A stretch of DNA of 35,669 nucleotides from positions 1-35,669 of IMG/VR virus record IMGVR_UViG_3300032116_000681; one strand, given 5' to 3'. The position numbers were made by a program, and so were the translations under genes. Shown piece after piece: positions 6,036-11,639 of the stretch; the first letter of the stretch is position 1; every line of letters starts with the position of its first letter. The notes under the pieces are model-generated. The model searched no databases. It was not told the DNA's origin and saw nothing but the letters and a program-made list of their open reading frames with translations. The stretch is from a virus.

Positions 6036-6058
6036 GAAATATATCAAGGGGGGTCAGA

Positions 6059-6091
6059 TTTGCAATTTCGGAATTTGCCGTAGTATCTTTG
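6059..6091 (+). promoter_or_regulatory. Strong Bacteroidetes-type promoter
   Basis: TTTG at 6059-6062, then 21 bases, then TATCTTTG at 6084-6091, a full match to the Bacteroidetes TTTG/TAnnTTTG promoter. Transcription should begin a few bases after 6091 and give a leader of about 40 bases before the ATG at 6138. Confidence 0.85.
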
Positions 6092-6137
6092 GGGCCATCG
6101 GTTTCGCTGTTGAAGCCGTCTCAAAACACTCTCAGCT

Positions 6138-6776
6138 ATGCTGAATCAAACCTCCCTCCTCTCTGACCTTCGGTCAACTGTCAATGCCCTGTCCTGCCGT
6201 CCCACCGCAGAGCGCAAGGCTCATGCCACGAAGCTCCTTCAGGAGCTGTTGGCTTTCGTCGATGGGGTTCAGGTCGGCTCCTCTCCTGCACCTCAGGTCA
6301 AGCACAAGACACCGAAGGTGTCGAAGGTTGCCAAGGTCACCAAGGCATCTCCTACGGAGATGGTAGCTGACCAACAGGAGCTTCGTGCAGCAACCCCAAA
6401 GGGGTTTGCTGTGACCAAAGCCGACAAGGTCAAGGCCGCTGAACGTGTTGCAAAGCAACAAGCCGAGGCTGTGGCTCGTCAGCCCAAGCCCGTGACGCCA
6501 GCCGCGAAAGCACCGAAGGTGCAAGCCGCTGTTGCCGCTCCGTCTTCAGAACTCTTGAGTTCTGTGACTGCGATGCAGGACGCCATGAAGCTCCTCTCTG
6601 AGCTTAGCTCAGCTACTGCGGTGGCTACGACGGAAGTCCGTAAGGACTTGACTTCACTCGAGGCTCGTGTCGCTGCTCTCGAGGCTAAGCCGAAGGCTTC
6701 TGCCAAGCGTTCACCGAAGCAGTCAGCTTTAGCTGACATGCTGCTCGACTCTGACTTCGACGGCATGCCTTGGTGA
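6138..6776 (+). CDS. Lys/Ala/Pro-rich, histone-like protein with an SSB-like C-terminal tip
   Basis: The 212-residue protein has a short helical N-terminus, then a long low-complexity basic region (residues about 55-135) with repeated PKV, AKV, PKA and KVKAAERV elements like histone H1 or bacterial histone-like tails. A coiled coil follows at about 135-185 (SVTAMQDAMKLLSELSSAT, LEARVAALEAK), and the acidic end ADMLLDSDFDGMPW resembles the SSB tail (acidic residues then hydrophobic-Pro-aromatic). It is first after a strong promoter at the divergent region, so it should be early and abundant. DNA compaction or host takeover is inference. Its coding DNA is packed with short perfect hairpins. Confidence 0.8.
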   Translation: MLNQTSLLSDLRSTVNALSCRPTAERKAHATKLLQELLAFVDGVQVGSSPAPQVKHKTPKVSKVAKVTKASPTEMVADQQELRAATPKGFAVTKADKVKAAERVAKQQAEAVARQPKPVTPAAKAPKVQAAVAAPSSELLSSVTAMQDAMKLLSELSSATAVATTEVRKDLTSLEARVAALEAKPKASAKRSPKQSALADMLLDSDFDGMPW

Positions 6777-6874
6777 GCCGAAGGCTCCGCTGGCGTCAGG
6801 TGAGGCGTGAGGGGTGTGTGTGATGCACACTCGCTCATGCCCACACTGGGCCGCTCACAAGTGGAGTCACCATC

Positions 6875-6888
6875 TAACCTTTAGGTTA
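6875..6888. repeat. 14-bp palindrome upstream of the 6899 promoter
   Basis: TAACCTTTAGGTTA, followed by AAAAAAATAAA and then the -33 TTTG ten bases later. The same arrangement with TAACCTAAAGGTTA recurs at 8021-8034. Being followed by an A run rather than T, it is more likely an operator or activator site than a terminator. Confidence 0.65.
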
Positions 6889-6898
6889 AAAAAATAAA

Positions 6899-6931
6899 TT
6901 TGGATTTGTGGAATCTTTGTCCGTATCTTTG
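6899..6931 (+). promoter_or_regulatory. Strong Bacteroidetes-type promoter
   Basis: TTTG at 6899-6902, 21 bases, TATCTTTG at 6924-6931. The 5' leader contains TCAATCAATC, shared with the leader after the 8045 promoter, and leads to the ATG at 6959. Confidence 0.85.
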
Positions 6932-6958
6932 GGCCATCAATCAATCAAACCCCCTGTC

Positions 6959-7117
6959 ATGGGACACACACTCACCTCACCCCTCATGGAAGCTAAGCTT
7001 CAGCAGTTGTTTCAAGGTCTTACTCAGGACCAAGCTCACGCCACGTCATGTTACGCTCAGCTCTCTTGCAGAGAGCAGCAGTTTGCAGACATGCTCTTCG
7101 AGCAAGGCGACCTTTGA
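6959..7117 (+). CDS. Small hypothetical protein
   Basis: The 52-residue frame beginning MGHTLTSPLMEAKLQQLFQG is the first ATG after the promoter at 6899-6931. It is mostly helical and Gln-rich, with two cysteines and an acidic end (FADMLFEQGDL). An internal ATG at 6986 is an alternative start. No family recognised. Support comes from promoter position and the ATGs of following genes being spaced in series. Confidence 0.6.
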   Translation: MGHTLTSPLMEAKLQQLFQGLTQDQAHATSCYAQLSCREQQFADMLFEQGDL

Positions 7118-7146
7118 TTTTCATCTCACTACACACACATCACGTC

Positions 7147-7491
7147 ATGTCACAAGCACAAGTAGCGACTAAAGTCGCAAAGTCCATCAAGGCTAATCTC
7201 TCAGCACCCTTTTGGGTGCAGGTCATGTCAGATGACGCCGCACTCACCAGTGTAAACGGCACTACGTGCCATGTTTGGAAGTGGAACCTGCTCCTCCTTC
7301 GGAGGGATGTGAACCTCTACTCGAAGGGCATCCTGCCCCATAGGGGCTGGAAGGTCACGACGGTCAAGCGTTACCTTGGGGTGACGGGATCGGCTGACGT
7401 GTTGCGAGAGAAAGTCCATGCCATCTACGATGGCCTCGTCTCAGCAGACCGAGAGCGTTTCGAGCCGACCAAATCAGCCCATGTCGCCTAA
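7147..7491 (+). CDS. Hypothetical protein
   Basis: The 114-residue protein starts MSQAQVATKVAKSIKANLSA and has a beta-rich middle (PFWVQVMSDDAAL, TTCHVWKWNLLLLRRDVNLY) and a helical end. The start at 7147 follows a CACATCACGTC leader that recurs before several genes here; an upstream frame would overlap the previous gene. Position in the early promoter region suggests a host-takeover or regulatory protein, but no motif supports a specific function. Confidence 0.65.
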   Translation: MSQAQVATKVAKSIKANLSAPFWVQVMSDDAALTSVNGTTCHVWKWNLLLLRRDVNLYSKGILPHRGWKVTTVKRYLGVTGSADVLREKVHAIYDGLVSADRERFEPTKSAHVA

Positions 7492-7522
7492 TCATTCACC
7501 TCACCTCACATTACCTCACGTC

Positions 7523-8023
7523 ATGATGACCTTCAACGAATCCCGAAAGTACTTTGCAGAGCAAGTCCTTCAAACAGGTGGAGCTACGCTCCGAGCAGTA
7601 CGAAACGAGAAAGGAATCCAAGGATTCGAACTCCCGCCTGAGACGGGGTACATGGTCAGCTACAAGCTGACTGAAGACCGAGATTTCTTGGTCATCGAAA
7701 TCGATGACGACCAAAACATGACCAGAACTTGGGCAGGGAACCTGTTCGACGTGCTGTGGCATCACGCAGATTACAGGCTCATTGACGTGATGTTAGACCA
7801 GGAGTTCATTGACGGGTACTACAACCTGTTCAGCGACAACGAAGCGGAGTCCCGTAAGATTGCCATGGATGTAGAATACATCGGGGCTTGGGTTGAGGAC
7901 GGAAACTTAATCGGAGATTACAGCAAGCACTTCGACACGTTAGGTGATGCGATTGCATTCGGGAAAGCGAACGAGCAAGCGGCCATCTACGACCTCGCAA
8001 ACAAGACCTCCATCTATCTCTAA
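7523..8023 (+). CDS. Hypothetical acidic protein
   Basis: The 166-residue protein (MMTFNESRKYFAEQ...) is acidic, with segments typical of a mixed alpha/beta fold (GYMVSYKLTEDRDFLVIEID, AGNLFDVLWHHADYRLIDV, EYIGAWVEDGNLIGDY). I recognise no family. The start pair ATGATG follows the leader TTACCTCACGTC. Its stop codon overlaps the palindrome at 8021-8034 that precedes the next promoter, so it closes this small operon. Confidence 0.7.
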   Translation: MMTFNESRKYFAEQVLQTGGATLRAVRNEKGIQGFELPPETGYMVSYKLTEDRDFLVIEIDDDQNMTRTWAGNLFDVLWHHADYRLIDVMLDQEFIDGYYNLFSDNEAESRKIAMDVEYIGAWVEDGNLIGDYSKHFDTLGDAIAFGKANEQAAIYDLANKTSIYL

Positions 8024-8034
8024 CCTAAAGGTTA
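8021..8034. repeat. 14-bp palindrome upstream of the 8045 promoter
   Basis: TAACCTAAAGGTTA begins at the stop codon of the preceding gene and is followed by AAAAAAATAAA and the -33 element after ten bases. Sequence, spacing and flank match the palindrome at 6875-6888. Confidence 0.65.
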
Positions 8035-8044
8035 AAAAAATAAA

Positions 8045-8077
8045 TTTGGAAATGTCGAACTCATCGCCGTATCTTTG
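8045..8077 (+). promoter_or_regulatory. Strong Bacteroidetes-type promoter
   Basis: TTTG at 8045-8048, 21 bases, TATCTTTG at 8070-8077. A leader of about 20 bases with TCAATCAATC leads to the ATG at 8100. Confidence 0.85.
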
Positions 8078-8099
8078 CGGTGTCAATCAATCGAAACAC

Positions 8100-8396
8100 A
8101 TGGACAACATCACAACACCCCGCTACCCCCGTCAATGCTCCGTCACAGGACGTGGCATGTACGACGGATACTGCATCGACAACGGCATGTACTATGCTTC
8201 CGATGTCAGCTCCTTAGCCATCATCCTCCGTGACAAGTACGGGTTCCGCGAAATCACAGACGCAGACCTCACGTTACCCATGACGGACAGCCTTCAGGCT
8301 ATCCTCGACGACACCTACGAGGACGAGCTGTGGTACTACACCGAGTGGTCGGACGACGACGAGCCAAACTACGACGAAATTGAACTTGAATTCTGA
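8100..8396 (+). CDS. Hypothetical acidic protein
   Basis: The 98-residue protein starts MDNITTPRYPRQCSVTGRGM, contains the pair CSVTGRGMYDGYCI, which could form a small treble-clef-like or metal-binding turn, and ends in a highly acidic tail (TEWSDDDEPNYDEIELEF). The start is the first ATG after the 8045 promoter; the longer frame start at 7944 lies upstream of that promoter. An acidic tail suggests a DNA-mimic or binding surface, but this is inference. It heads a run of tightly packed small genes to 9204. Confidence 0.7.
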   Translation: MDNITTPRYPRQCSVTGRGMYDGYCIDNGMYYASDVSSLAIILRDKYGFREITDADLTLPMTDSLQAILDDTYEDELWYYTEWSDDDEPNYDEIELEF

Positions 8397-8409
8397 ATCA
8401 CATCACGTC

Positions 8410-8667
8410 ATGAGCAACGACATCGAACAGACCTACCTGCGCCTTAGAGAGACGGAGGAGTACTACTACAACAGGTACGAAGAGTGCTTGGCAAAAATCG
8501 ACTATTACACATCCAAAGGATGGCCTAACAAGCACGTTCGAGAGGACTTATACGACTGGCTTAAGTTCTATTCGGGAGCGGCCATCAGCAGAGCTGAAGA
8601 CATCGCCGACATGGAAGCAGAGAACCCTGAATTAGCAAATATCAAAATCAATCACATCACGTTATGA
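8410..8667 (+). CDS. Hypothetical helical protein
   Basis: The 85-residue protein begins MSNDIEQTYLRLRETEEYYY and appears all-helical, with a tyrosine-rich amphipathic helix suggesting an antiparallel coiled coil. The start at 8410 follows the recurring AATCACATCACGTC leader. Its stop overlaps the next ATG in an ATGA junction, so translation is coupled. No family recognised. Confidence 0.7.
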   Translation: MSNDIEQTYLRLRETEEYYYNRYEECLAKIDYYTSKGWPNKHVREDLYDWLKFYSGAAISRAEDIADMEAENPELANIKINHITL

Positions 8668-8879
8668 CACGACACGAACTTGAAACCGCAATTTGCGGAG
8701 CAATCATGCGAGGCGAAGCGGCCTACATGTACATGACCCACGAAGAGACACGTTCCTACGGAACAGCGGTCACACTCCCCTCACCTCAGACGTCAGGCAC
8801 ATACACACAACAGCGTACCTACGCCATGCTTGAGGCACGGAAGTTGGCCGATGAACTTCAGAAAGTGAACTGGTTATGA
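8664..8879 (+). CDS. Hypothetical protein
   Basis: The 71-residue protein (MTRHELETAICGAIMRGEAA...) has an N-terminal helix and a C-terminal helix (YAMLEARKLADELQKVNWL) around a Ser/Thr-rich linker. It starts after the leader AATCACATCACGTT and overlaps its neighbours by four bases on both sides. No family recognised. Confidence 0.65.
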   Translation: MTRHELETAICGAIMRGEAAYMYMTHEETRSYGTAVTLPSPQTSGTYTQQRTYAMLEARKLADELQKVNWL

Positions 8880-9007
8880 GAAAGTTAACGTACATCAACC
8901 CCGTATCTGAGCGAATCATGCGCTCACTTGAGGAGCGCATCGACTTCCACAACGATGAGTTGCGCCGACTGAATCGAGAGCTAACGAAGTTAATCGAAGA
9001 ACTATGA
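8876..9007 (+). CDS. Tiny coiled-coil protein (43 residues)
   Basis: The frame starts in an ATGA overlap with the upstream gene and ends in an ATGA overlap with the downstream gene, strong evidence that it is translated. The product (MRKLTYINPVSERIMRSLEE..., ending LRRLNRELTKLIEEL) is almost entirely one amphipathic helix with leucine heptads, probably a coiled coil. Confidence 0.7.
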   Translation: MRKLTYINPVSERIMRSLEERIDFHNDELRRLNRELTKLIEEL

Positions 9008-9204
9008 GATACACCTTTGACCCCTACGTCCTGAACGTCAGGTACGACACGACCTGTGACGAGACAGGAAAGATCATCCGCAAGGGTGATGAAGCAGTCC
9101 GATTCCCCAATACAGGGCACATCTTCTGCCTCGAAAGCAACACCTACCGTGACTACCTGTCACGACTCCACGATATGCGTCTCGAAGACGCAATGTTCAA
9201 CTGA
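9004..9204 (+). CDS. Hypothetical small protein
   Basis: The 66-residue protein has a beta-rich core, TTCDETGKIIRKGDEAVRF followed by PNTGHIFCLES. The pattern C-x-x-x-G-x-x-I-x-K-G-D resembles small zinc-binding or LIM-like knuckles but with only two cysteines, so metal binding is uncertain. It is the last gene of the coupled run 8410-9204. Confidence 0.65.
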   Translation: MRYTFDPYVLNVRYDTTCDETGKIIRKGDEAVRFPNTGHIFCLESNTYRDYLSRLHDMRLEDAMFN

Positions 9205-9242
9205 TTCCCTCTCAAAACACAAACCCTTTTAATTCATTTACA

Positions 9243-9596
9243 ATGAAAAACTTTTTTGTTCTCCCCCTGTTCGTCGCTTTCAGCGTAGCTGTTTCTGCTC
9301 AAACCTTCACCGCAAAGACCTCTTCGGGTGGTGGATTCGATGTCACCTCAGGTGTCGAAACGAAAGACGTCTTCGAGCTTGATGGCAAGACCTTCCCTGT
9401 ACGTCAGACGAACAACGGGTCACGCTATGTGACTGCCACCAGCAAGTCAGGCAATCCGTATGCCGTTTGGTTGGGCCAACCGACTGAAAACGAGTTCGAA
9501 GGCCGCACGGTTTACGTCACGAAGAACGGGTCGTTCTGTGTCTACATCATCGGAAGCAACGGCTTCCCGTATGCAAAGTGGTTGGACAAGAACTGA
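9243..9596 (+). CDS. Secreted or periplasmic protein with two repeats
   Basis: The 117-residue protein has a clear signal peptide (MKNFFVLPLFVAFSVAVSA, cut likely before Q20). The mature part holds two related units: GKTFPVRQTNNGSRYVTATS then GNPYAVWLG, and GRTVYVTKNGSFCVYIIGS then GFPYAKWLD. Each is a short beta module ending in PYAxWL, reminiscent of basic-adaptor-like repeats of large viruses and phages (inference). The leader ACAAACCCTTTTAATTCATTTACA is nearly identical to that of the ERF gene at 16167. A phage protein exported on its own may alter the host envelope or block superinfection. Confidence 0.8.
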   Translation: MKNFFVLPLFVAFSVAVSAQTFTAKTSSGGGFDVTSGVETKDVFELDGKTFPVRQTNNGSRYVTATSKSGNPYAVWLGQPTENEFEGRTVYVTKNGSFCVYIIGSNGFPYAKWLDKN

Positions 9597-9605
9597 CCTA
9601 ACTCA

Positions 9606-9623
9606 TTGGTGAACAGCCACCAA
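9606..9623 (+). other. Hairpin immediately 5' of tRNA-Thr
   Basis: TTGGTG and CACCAA form a six-pair stem with loop AACAGC, ending one base before the tRNA 5' end. It could guide 5' processing. A hairpin in a similar place precedes tRNA-Ile. Confidence 0.5.
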
Positions 9624-9624
9624 A

Positions 9625-9697
9625 GCCGCATTAGCTCAGAGGCCAGAGCAGCTGATTTGTACTCAGCGGGTCGGGGGTTCGAATCCCTCATGCGGCT
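9625..9697 (+). tRNA. tRNA-Thr (UGU)
   Basis: Acceptor GCCGCAT/ATGCGGC, D arm GCTC/GAGC, anticodon arm GCTGA TTTGTAC TCAGC with anticodon TGT, T arm GGGGG TTCGAAT CCCTC with one G-T pair. All arms pair. CCA is not encoded. It reads ACA. Confidence 0.95.
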
Positions 9698-9703
9698 CAC
9701 ATC

Positions 9704-9781
9704 ATGAAACAAGCAGTTGACTTTTTAATTGCTATTGCAATAATCCTAATTTTTGTTTATCTAATCACAAAAAAACCATGA
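9704..9781 (+). CDS. Tiny single-pass membrane protein (25 residues)
   Basis: The frame MKQAVDFLIAIAIILIFVYL plus ITKKP is one hydrophobic helix followed by lysines, which predicts N-out/C-in orientation. It starts after a CTCACATC leader seven bases beyond tRNA-Thr and ends in an ATGA overlap with the next gene, supporting translation. Function unknown. Confidence 0.6.
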   Translation: MKQAVDFLIAIAIILIFVYLITKKP

Positions 9782-10080
9782 AAATCACATCACACCTCGA
9801 GCACGGCCACGACCATGAAGAGGTCGAAGTCATCTCAATCAAGTACGTCGACGTAGTTTTCGAGCGAGACGAAGAAACAGCATACCAAACTGTTTTGTCC
9901 AATTGGGTTGTGGAAACCATATACAGGCATGGCAATTTCTACGAAGAAACCGTGACGCTAATTCGGGCAAGCGTAATTCACCGTGACTCAAGAGAGAAGC
10001 TGTGCAAAGCCGAACTCTCCGAAGAGGAAGAGGAAAAAATCAAAGATTACATCTCGAACATAGAAATCATGTACCCATGA
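9778..10080 (+). CDS. Hypothetical protein
   Basis: The 100-residue protein starts MKITSHLEHGHDHEEVEVIS, with a histidine-rich N-terminus (HLEHGHDH) that could bind metal. It continues with beta strands (KYVDVVFER, VETIYRH) and ends in an acidic helix (SEEEEEKIKDYISNIEI). No family recognised. Coupled by ATGA overlaps to both neighbours. Confidence 0.65.
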   Translation: MKITSHLEHGHDHEEVEVISIKYVDVVFERDEETAYQTVLSNWVVETIYRHGNFYEETVTLIRASVIHRDSREKLCKAELSEEEEEKIKDYISNIEIMYP

Positions 10081-10490
10081 GCAACATCAAGCTACGATTC
10101 CACCTCGCCCAAGGGCCGAACTTCAAGCATTGGCAGTTGAAAGTAGACGAGGCCGTTTCTTACTACAACCCCGACAACACATCATTCACGATGCAAGACG
10201 TGACGCTCGTCAATAACAAGTCCACGGCACGCAAGATCCACGAAGGCGCGAACAAGACGGTGTGCGCATGGCTTCGACCGAAGCAGGTTCAGGTTAATAG
10301 CCTGAATCTCAATGACCTAAACCAAGCCTTCGATTCCATGCTGGACATGAGGAAAGAGGGCACGTTAGTTCAGGTCATGTACAACCCACGTGAGTTCCCA
10401 CACTGGGTAGACAACAGCGGGAACAACTTGGATGGACGCACCCTCCGCAAGGCCATGACCATCGGGAAGCTCATCTACGCTATCATTTAA
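10077..10490 (+). CDS. Hypothetical protein
   Basis: The 137-residue protein (MSNIKLRFHLAQGPNFKHWQ...) has a mixed alpha/beta pattern: LKVDEAVSYYNP, FTMQDVTLVNN, KTVCAWLRPKQVQV, GTLVQVMYNPREFPHW and GRTLRKAMTIGKL. This looks like a compact domain and resembles small phage proteins of unknown role. The start at 10077 lies in an ATGA overlap with the previous stop, which is better than the out-of-context upstream start at 10002. Confidence 0.7.
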   Translation: MSNIKLRFHLAQGPNFKHWQLKVDEAVSYYNPDNTSFTMQDVTLVNNKSTARKIHEGANKTVCAWLRPKQVQVNSLNLNDLNQAFDSMLDMRKEGTLVQVMYNPREFPHWVDNSGNNLDGRTLRKAMTIGKLIYAII

Positions 10491-10528
10491 TCAGTCCTAC
10501 GAAGTAGGGAAAAATAGTTGCTTGAAAC

Positions 10529-10560
10529 CTTGGAAATGTGGAAACAACGGCATATCTTTG
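10529..10560 (+). promoter_or_regulatory. Promoter of the tRNA-Ile transcript
   Basis: CTTG at 10529-10532, 20 bases, TATCTTTG at 10553-10560. The sequence after the -33 (GAAATGTGGAA) resembles that in the 8045 promoter. An inverted repeat CCTAC-GAA-GTAGG lies at 10496-10508. The first structured element of the transcript begins about eight bases after the box, close to the expected transcription start. Confidence 0.75.
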
Positions 10561-10568
10561 CCGAAGTT

Positions 10569-10712
10569 CGTTGAAAGACAGAGTCCTGCACCTCTACGTT
10601 ATGAAAGGTGCACCAACATGGGGGCGTAGCTCAGTTGGTTAGAGCAGGATTCTTATACAATCAAGGCCGTAGGTTCAAGTCCTACCGCCCCTACAAGGAC
10701 GGTCTTTCAACG
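10569..10712 (+). ncRNA. Structured precursor enclosing tRNA-Ile
   Basis: CGTTGAAAGAC (10569-10579) pairs perfectly with GTCTTTCAACG (10702-10712), eleven base pairs. Inside, GTCC (10583-10586) pairs with GGAC (10697-10700). Enclosed are a hairpin TGCACCT/AGGTGCA (10587-10612) and the tRNA (10620-10693). The whole forms a closed multi-branch RNA whose outer stem starts near the predicted transcription start. A processing or protective stem is the simplest reading. Confidence 0.55.
10620..10693 (+). tRNA. tRNA-Ile (UAU)
   Basis: Acceptor GGGGGCG/CGCCCCT (one G-T pair), D arm GCTC/GAGC, anticodon arm GGATT CTTATAC AATCA with anticodon TAT and one mismatch at the stem base, T arm GTAGG TTCAAGT CCTAC. 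CCA not encoded. It reads AUA, a codon that looks frequent in the AT-rich late genes here. Confidence 0.93.
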
Positions 10713-10789
10713 CCCCTCACCCCCTGCCCTGCGTGAATGTCGATCCCGTATCGTTGAGTGGTGTCACTCTTAGCGTATGGGTGGGGGGC
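10712..10789 (+). other. Second structured RNA element downstream of tRNA-Ile
   Basis: GCCCCTCACCC (10712-10722) pairs with GGGTGGGGGGC (10779-10789) over eleven base pairs with one T-G pair. Enclosed are two small hairpins, CGAT-CCCGT-ATCG (10741-10753) and GAGTG-GTGT-CACTC (10756-10769). There is no T run, so it is not a standard terminator. No gene is seen between 10713 and 10819. Confidence 0.4.
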
Positions 10790-10819
10790 TTACGAGGTCA
10801 AACAAAAAAATTAAATAGA

Positions 10820-11047
10820 ATGAACAGGTATAAAGAGATGTATTATGAGCAGAACAAGTCACGTGATGCTAACGGAATGATGCAAGAAGAGCTTGATTTC
10901 CTGTTCGACTTGATTCACCCGTATCAACACTGGATCAAAGCGCATGACACCACAGCAAGCGTGAAGAGATACTTCCGAAATCGATACAGCAACGACATCA
11001 ACAATTACGTAAAGCCTCAGATAGCGGACATAACCCCTGAGTTTTGA
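10820..11047 (+). CDS. Hypothetical protein
   Basis: Starting at the ATG at 10820 after an AAAAAAATTAAATAGA leader, the 75-residue product begins MNRYKEMYYEQNKSRDANGM and has a helix MQEELDFLFDLIHPYQHWI. It is basic and aromatic-rich. The longer frame start at 10733 falls inside the structured RNA element and is rejected. No family recognised. Confidence 0.65.
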   Translation: MNRYKEMYYEQNKSRDANGMMQEELDFLFDLIHPYQHWIKAHDTTASVKRYFRNRYSNDINNYVKPQIADITPEF

Positions 11048-11061
11048 ACCTTTAATCAGCC

Positions 11062-11343
11062 ATGAACAACATCGGAAAAAACAACTTTGAGTTCACTGGA
11101 ATTCAAGCAGGAACTAAAGTACTTGTTAGTCGAGATGAGGAGGAATGGCAAGAACGCATCTTCCTGACATCCATCCAAGGTGCATGGTATCCTTATATCT
11201 GTGTGGCTATAGACTATGAAGATGACTACCTACATGGAAAACCATTTGAAGTAAACACTTGGTTTGACCTAAAGGAAATCCAAGGTGAAAAGACCATTGT
11301 GCTACCCCCGTTACACTTTTCAGGACATTCAAATGCGGTTTGA
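11062..11343 (+). CDS. Hypothetical beta-rich protein
   Basis: The 93-residue protein (MNNIGKNNFEFTGIQAGTKV...) looks like a small beta barrel: GTKVLVSRDEEEW, ERIFLTSIQG, YPYICVAIDYED. The segment GTKVLVSRDEEEWQERIFL resembles a small SH3-like fold seen in other phage proteins (inference). The leader GAACCTTTAATCAGCC is of the TTTAAT type. Confidence 0.7.
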   Translation: MNNIGKNNFEFTGIQAGTKVLVSRDEEEWQERIFLTSIQGAWYPYICVAIDYEDDYLHGKPFEVNTWFDLKEIQGEKTIVLPPLHFSGHSNAV

Positions 11344-11375
11344 CATCACTTTTCAGGACTTAAAACAAAGACAAG

Positions 11376-11609
11376 ATGGCTAGGAAAATTGAGTATAGGG
11401 TTGTTCAAGAGGCAACCCGCCCTCCGTACTACTCGCTTGAGTACTTATGCTTTGATGATAAGGGCGAATTTATTGTGAAGGGCGAACCCCTTCTCTTAGG
11501 AAGGAGTCTTAAGGAATTACGAGATACATTAGTAAAGATGATAGAAGCAATAGACGCGGTAGTCATGGATGAAATTAAGACAGGTCAAATTGCACCCGAT
11601 AGGTTGTAA
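11376..11609 (+). CDS. Hypothetical protein
   Basis: The 77-residue protein starts MARKIEYRVVQEATRPPYYS, with two beta strands (SLEYLCFDDKGEFI) and a C-terminal helix (LKELRDTLVKMIEAIDAVVM). A strand-strand-helix design is typical of small phage accessory proteins. Its overall shape resembles that of the next gene product (beta region then a helix), but no firm homology is visible. Function unknown. Confidence 0.65.
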   Translation: MARKIEYRVVQEATRPPYYSLEYLCFDDKGEFIVKGEPLLLGRSLKELRDTLVKMIEAIDAVVMDEIKTGQIAPDRL

Positions 11610-11639
11610 AAACACCCTATTATTTACAACGAATACCCG

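Larger units (their letters stand above)
5507..6058. other. Divergent control region, replication origin candidate
   Basis: No credible gene is seen in these 550 bases, which separate the left minus-strand genes from the plus-strand genes. The region contains a DnaA box beside an AT-rich run, four strong hairpins (5731-5753, 5776-5792, 5843-5861, 6014-6035) and a purine-poor stretch at about 5880-6000 with repeated CACGTC, GCATCAC and TCACCTCA words. A divergent junction with these elements fits a replication origin or regulatory hub. This is inference from layout. Confidence 0.45.
6160..7710. repeat. Region dense in short perfect hairpins
   Basis: Examples (stem/loop): 6232-6247 AGCTCC/TTCA; 6308-6322 GACACC/GAA; 6346-6362 CATCTCC/TAC; 6392-6406 AACCCC/AAA; 6547-6564 CAGAACT/CTTG; 6598-6612 CTGAGC/TTA; 6634-6649 AAGTCC/GTAA; 6722-6737 GTCAGC/TTTA; 7060-7076 GCTCTCT/TGC; 7204-7219 GCACCC/TTTT; 7614-7627 GAATCC/AA; 7656-7670 TCAGCT/ACA; 7691-7708 GTCATCG/AAAT. 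Many 5-bp ones also occur, several of the form NNNCC-GAA-GGNNN. Most lie inside coding sequence. Confidence 0.7.

Noticed and set aside
10733-10819. Extended start of the 10820 gene
   Set aside because: The extra residues are encoded within the structured RNA element and start at a non-canonical codon; the ATG at 10820 has an A-rich leader.
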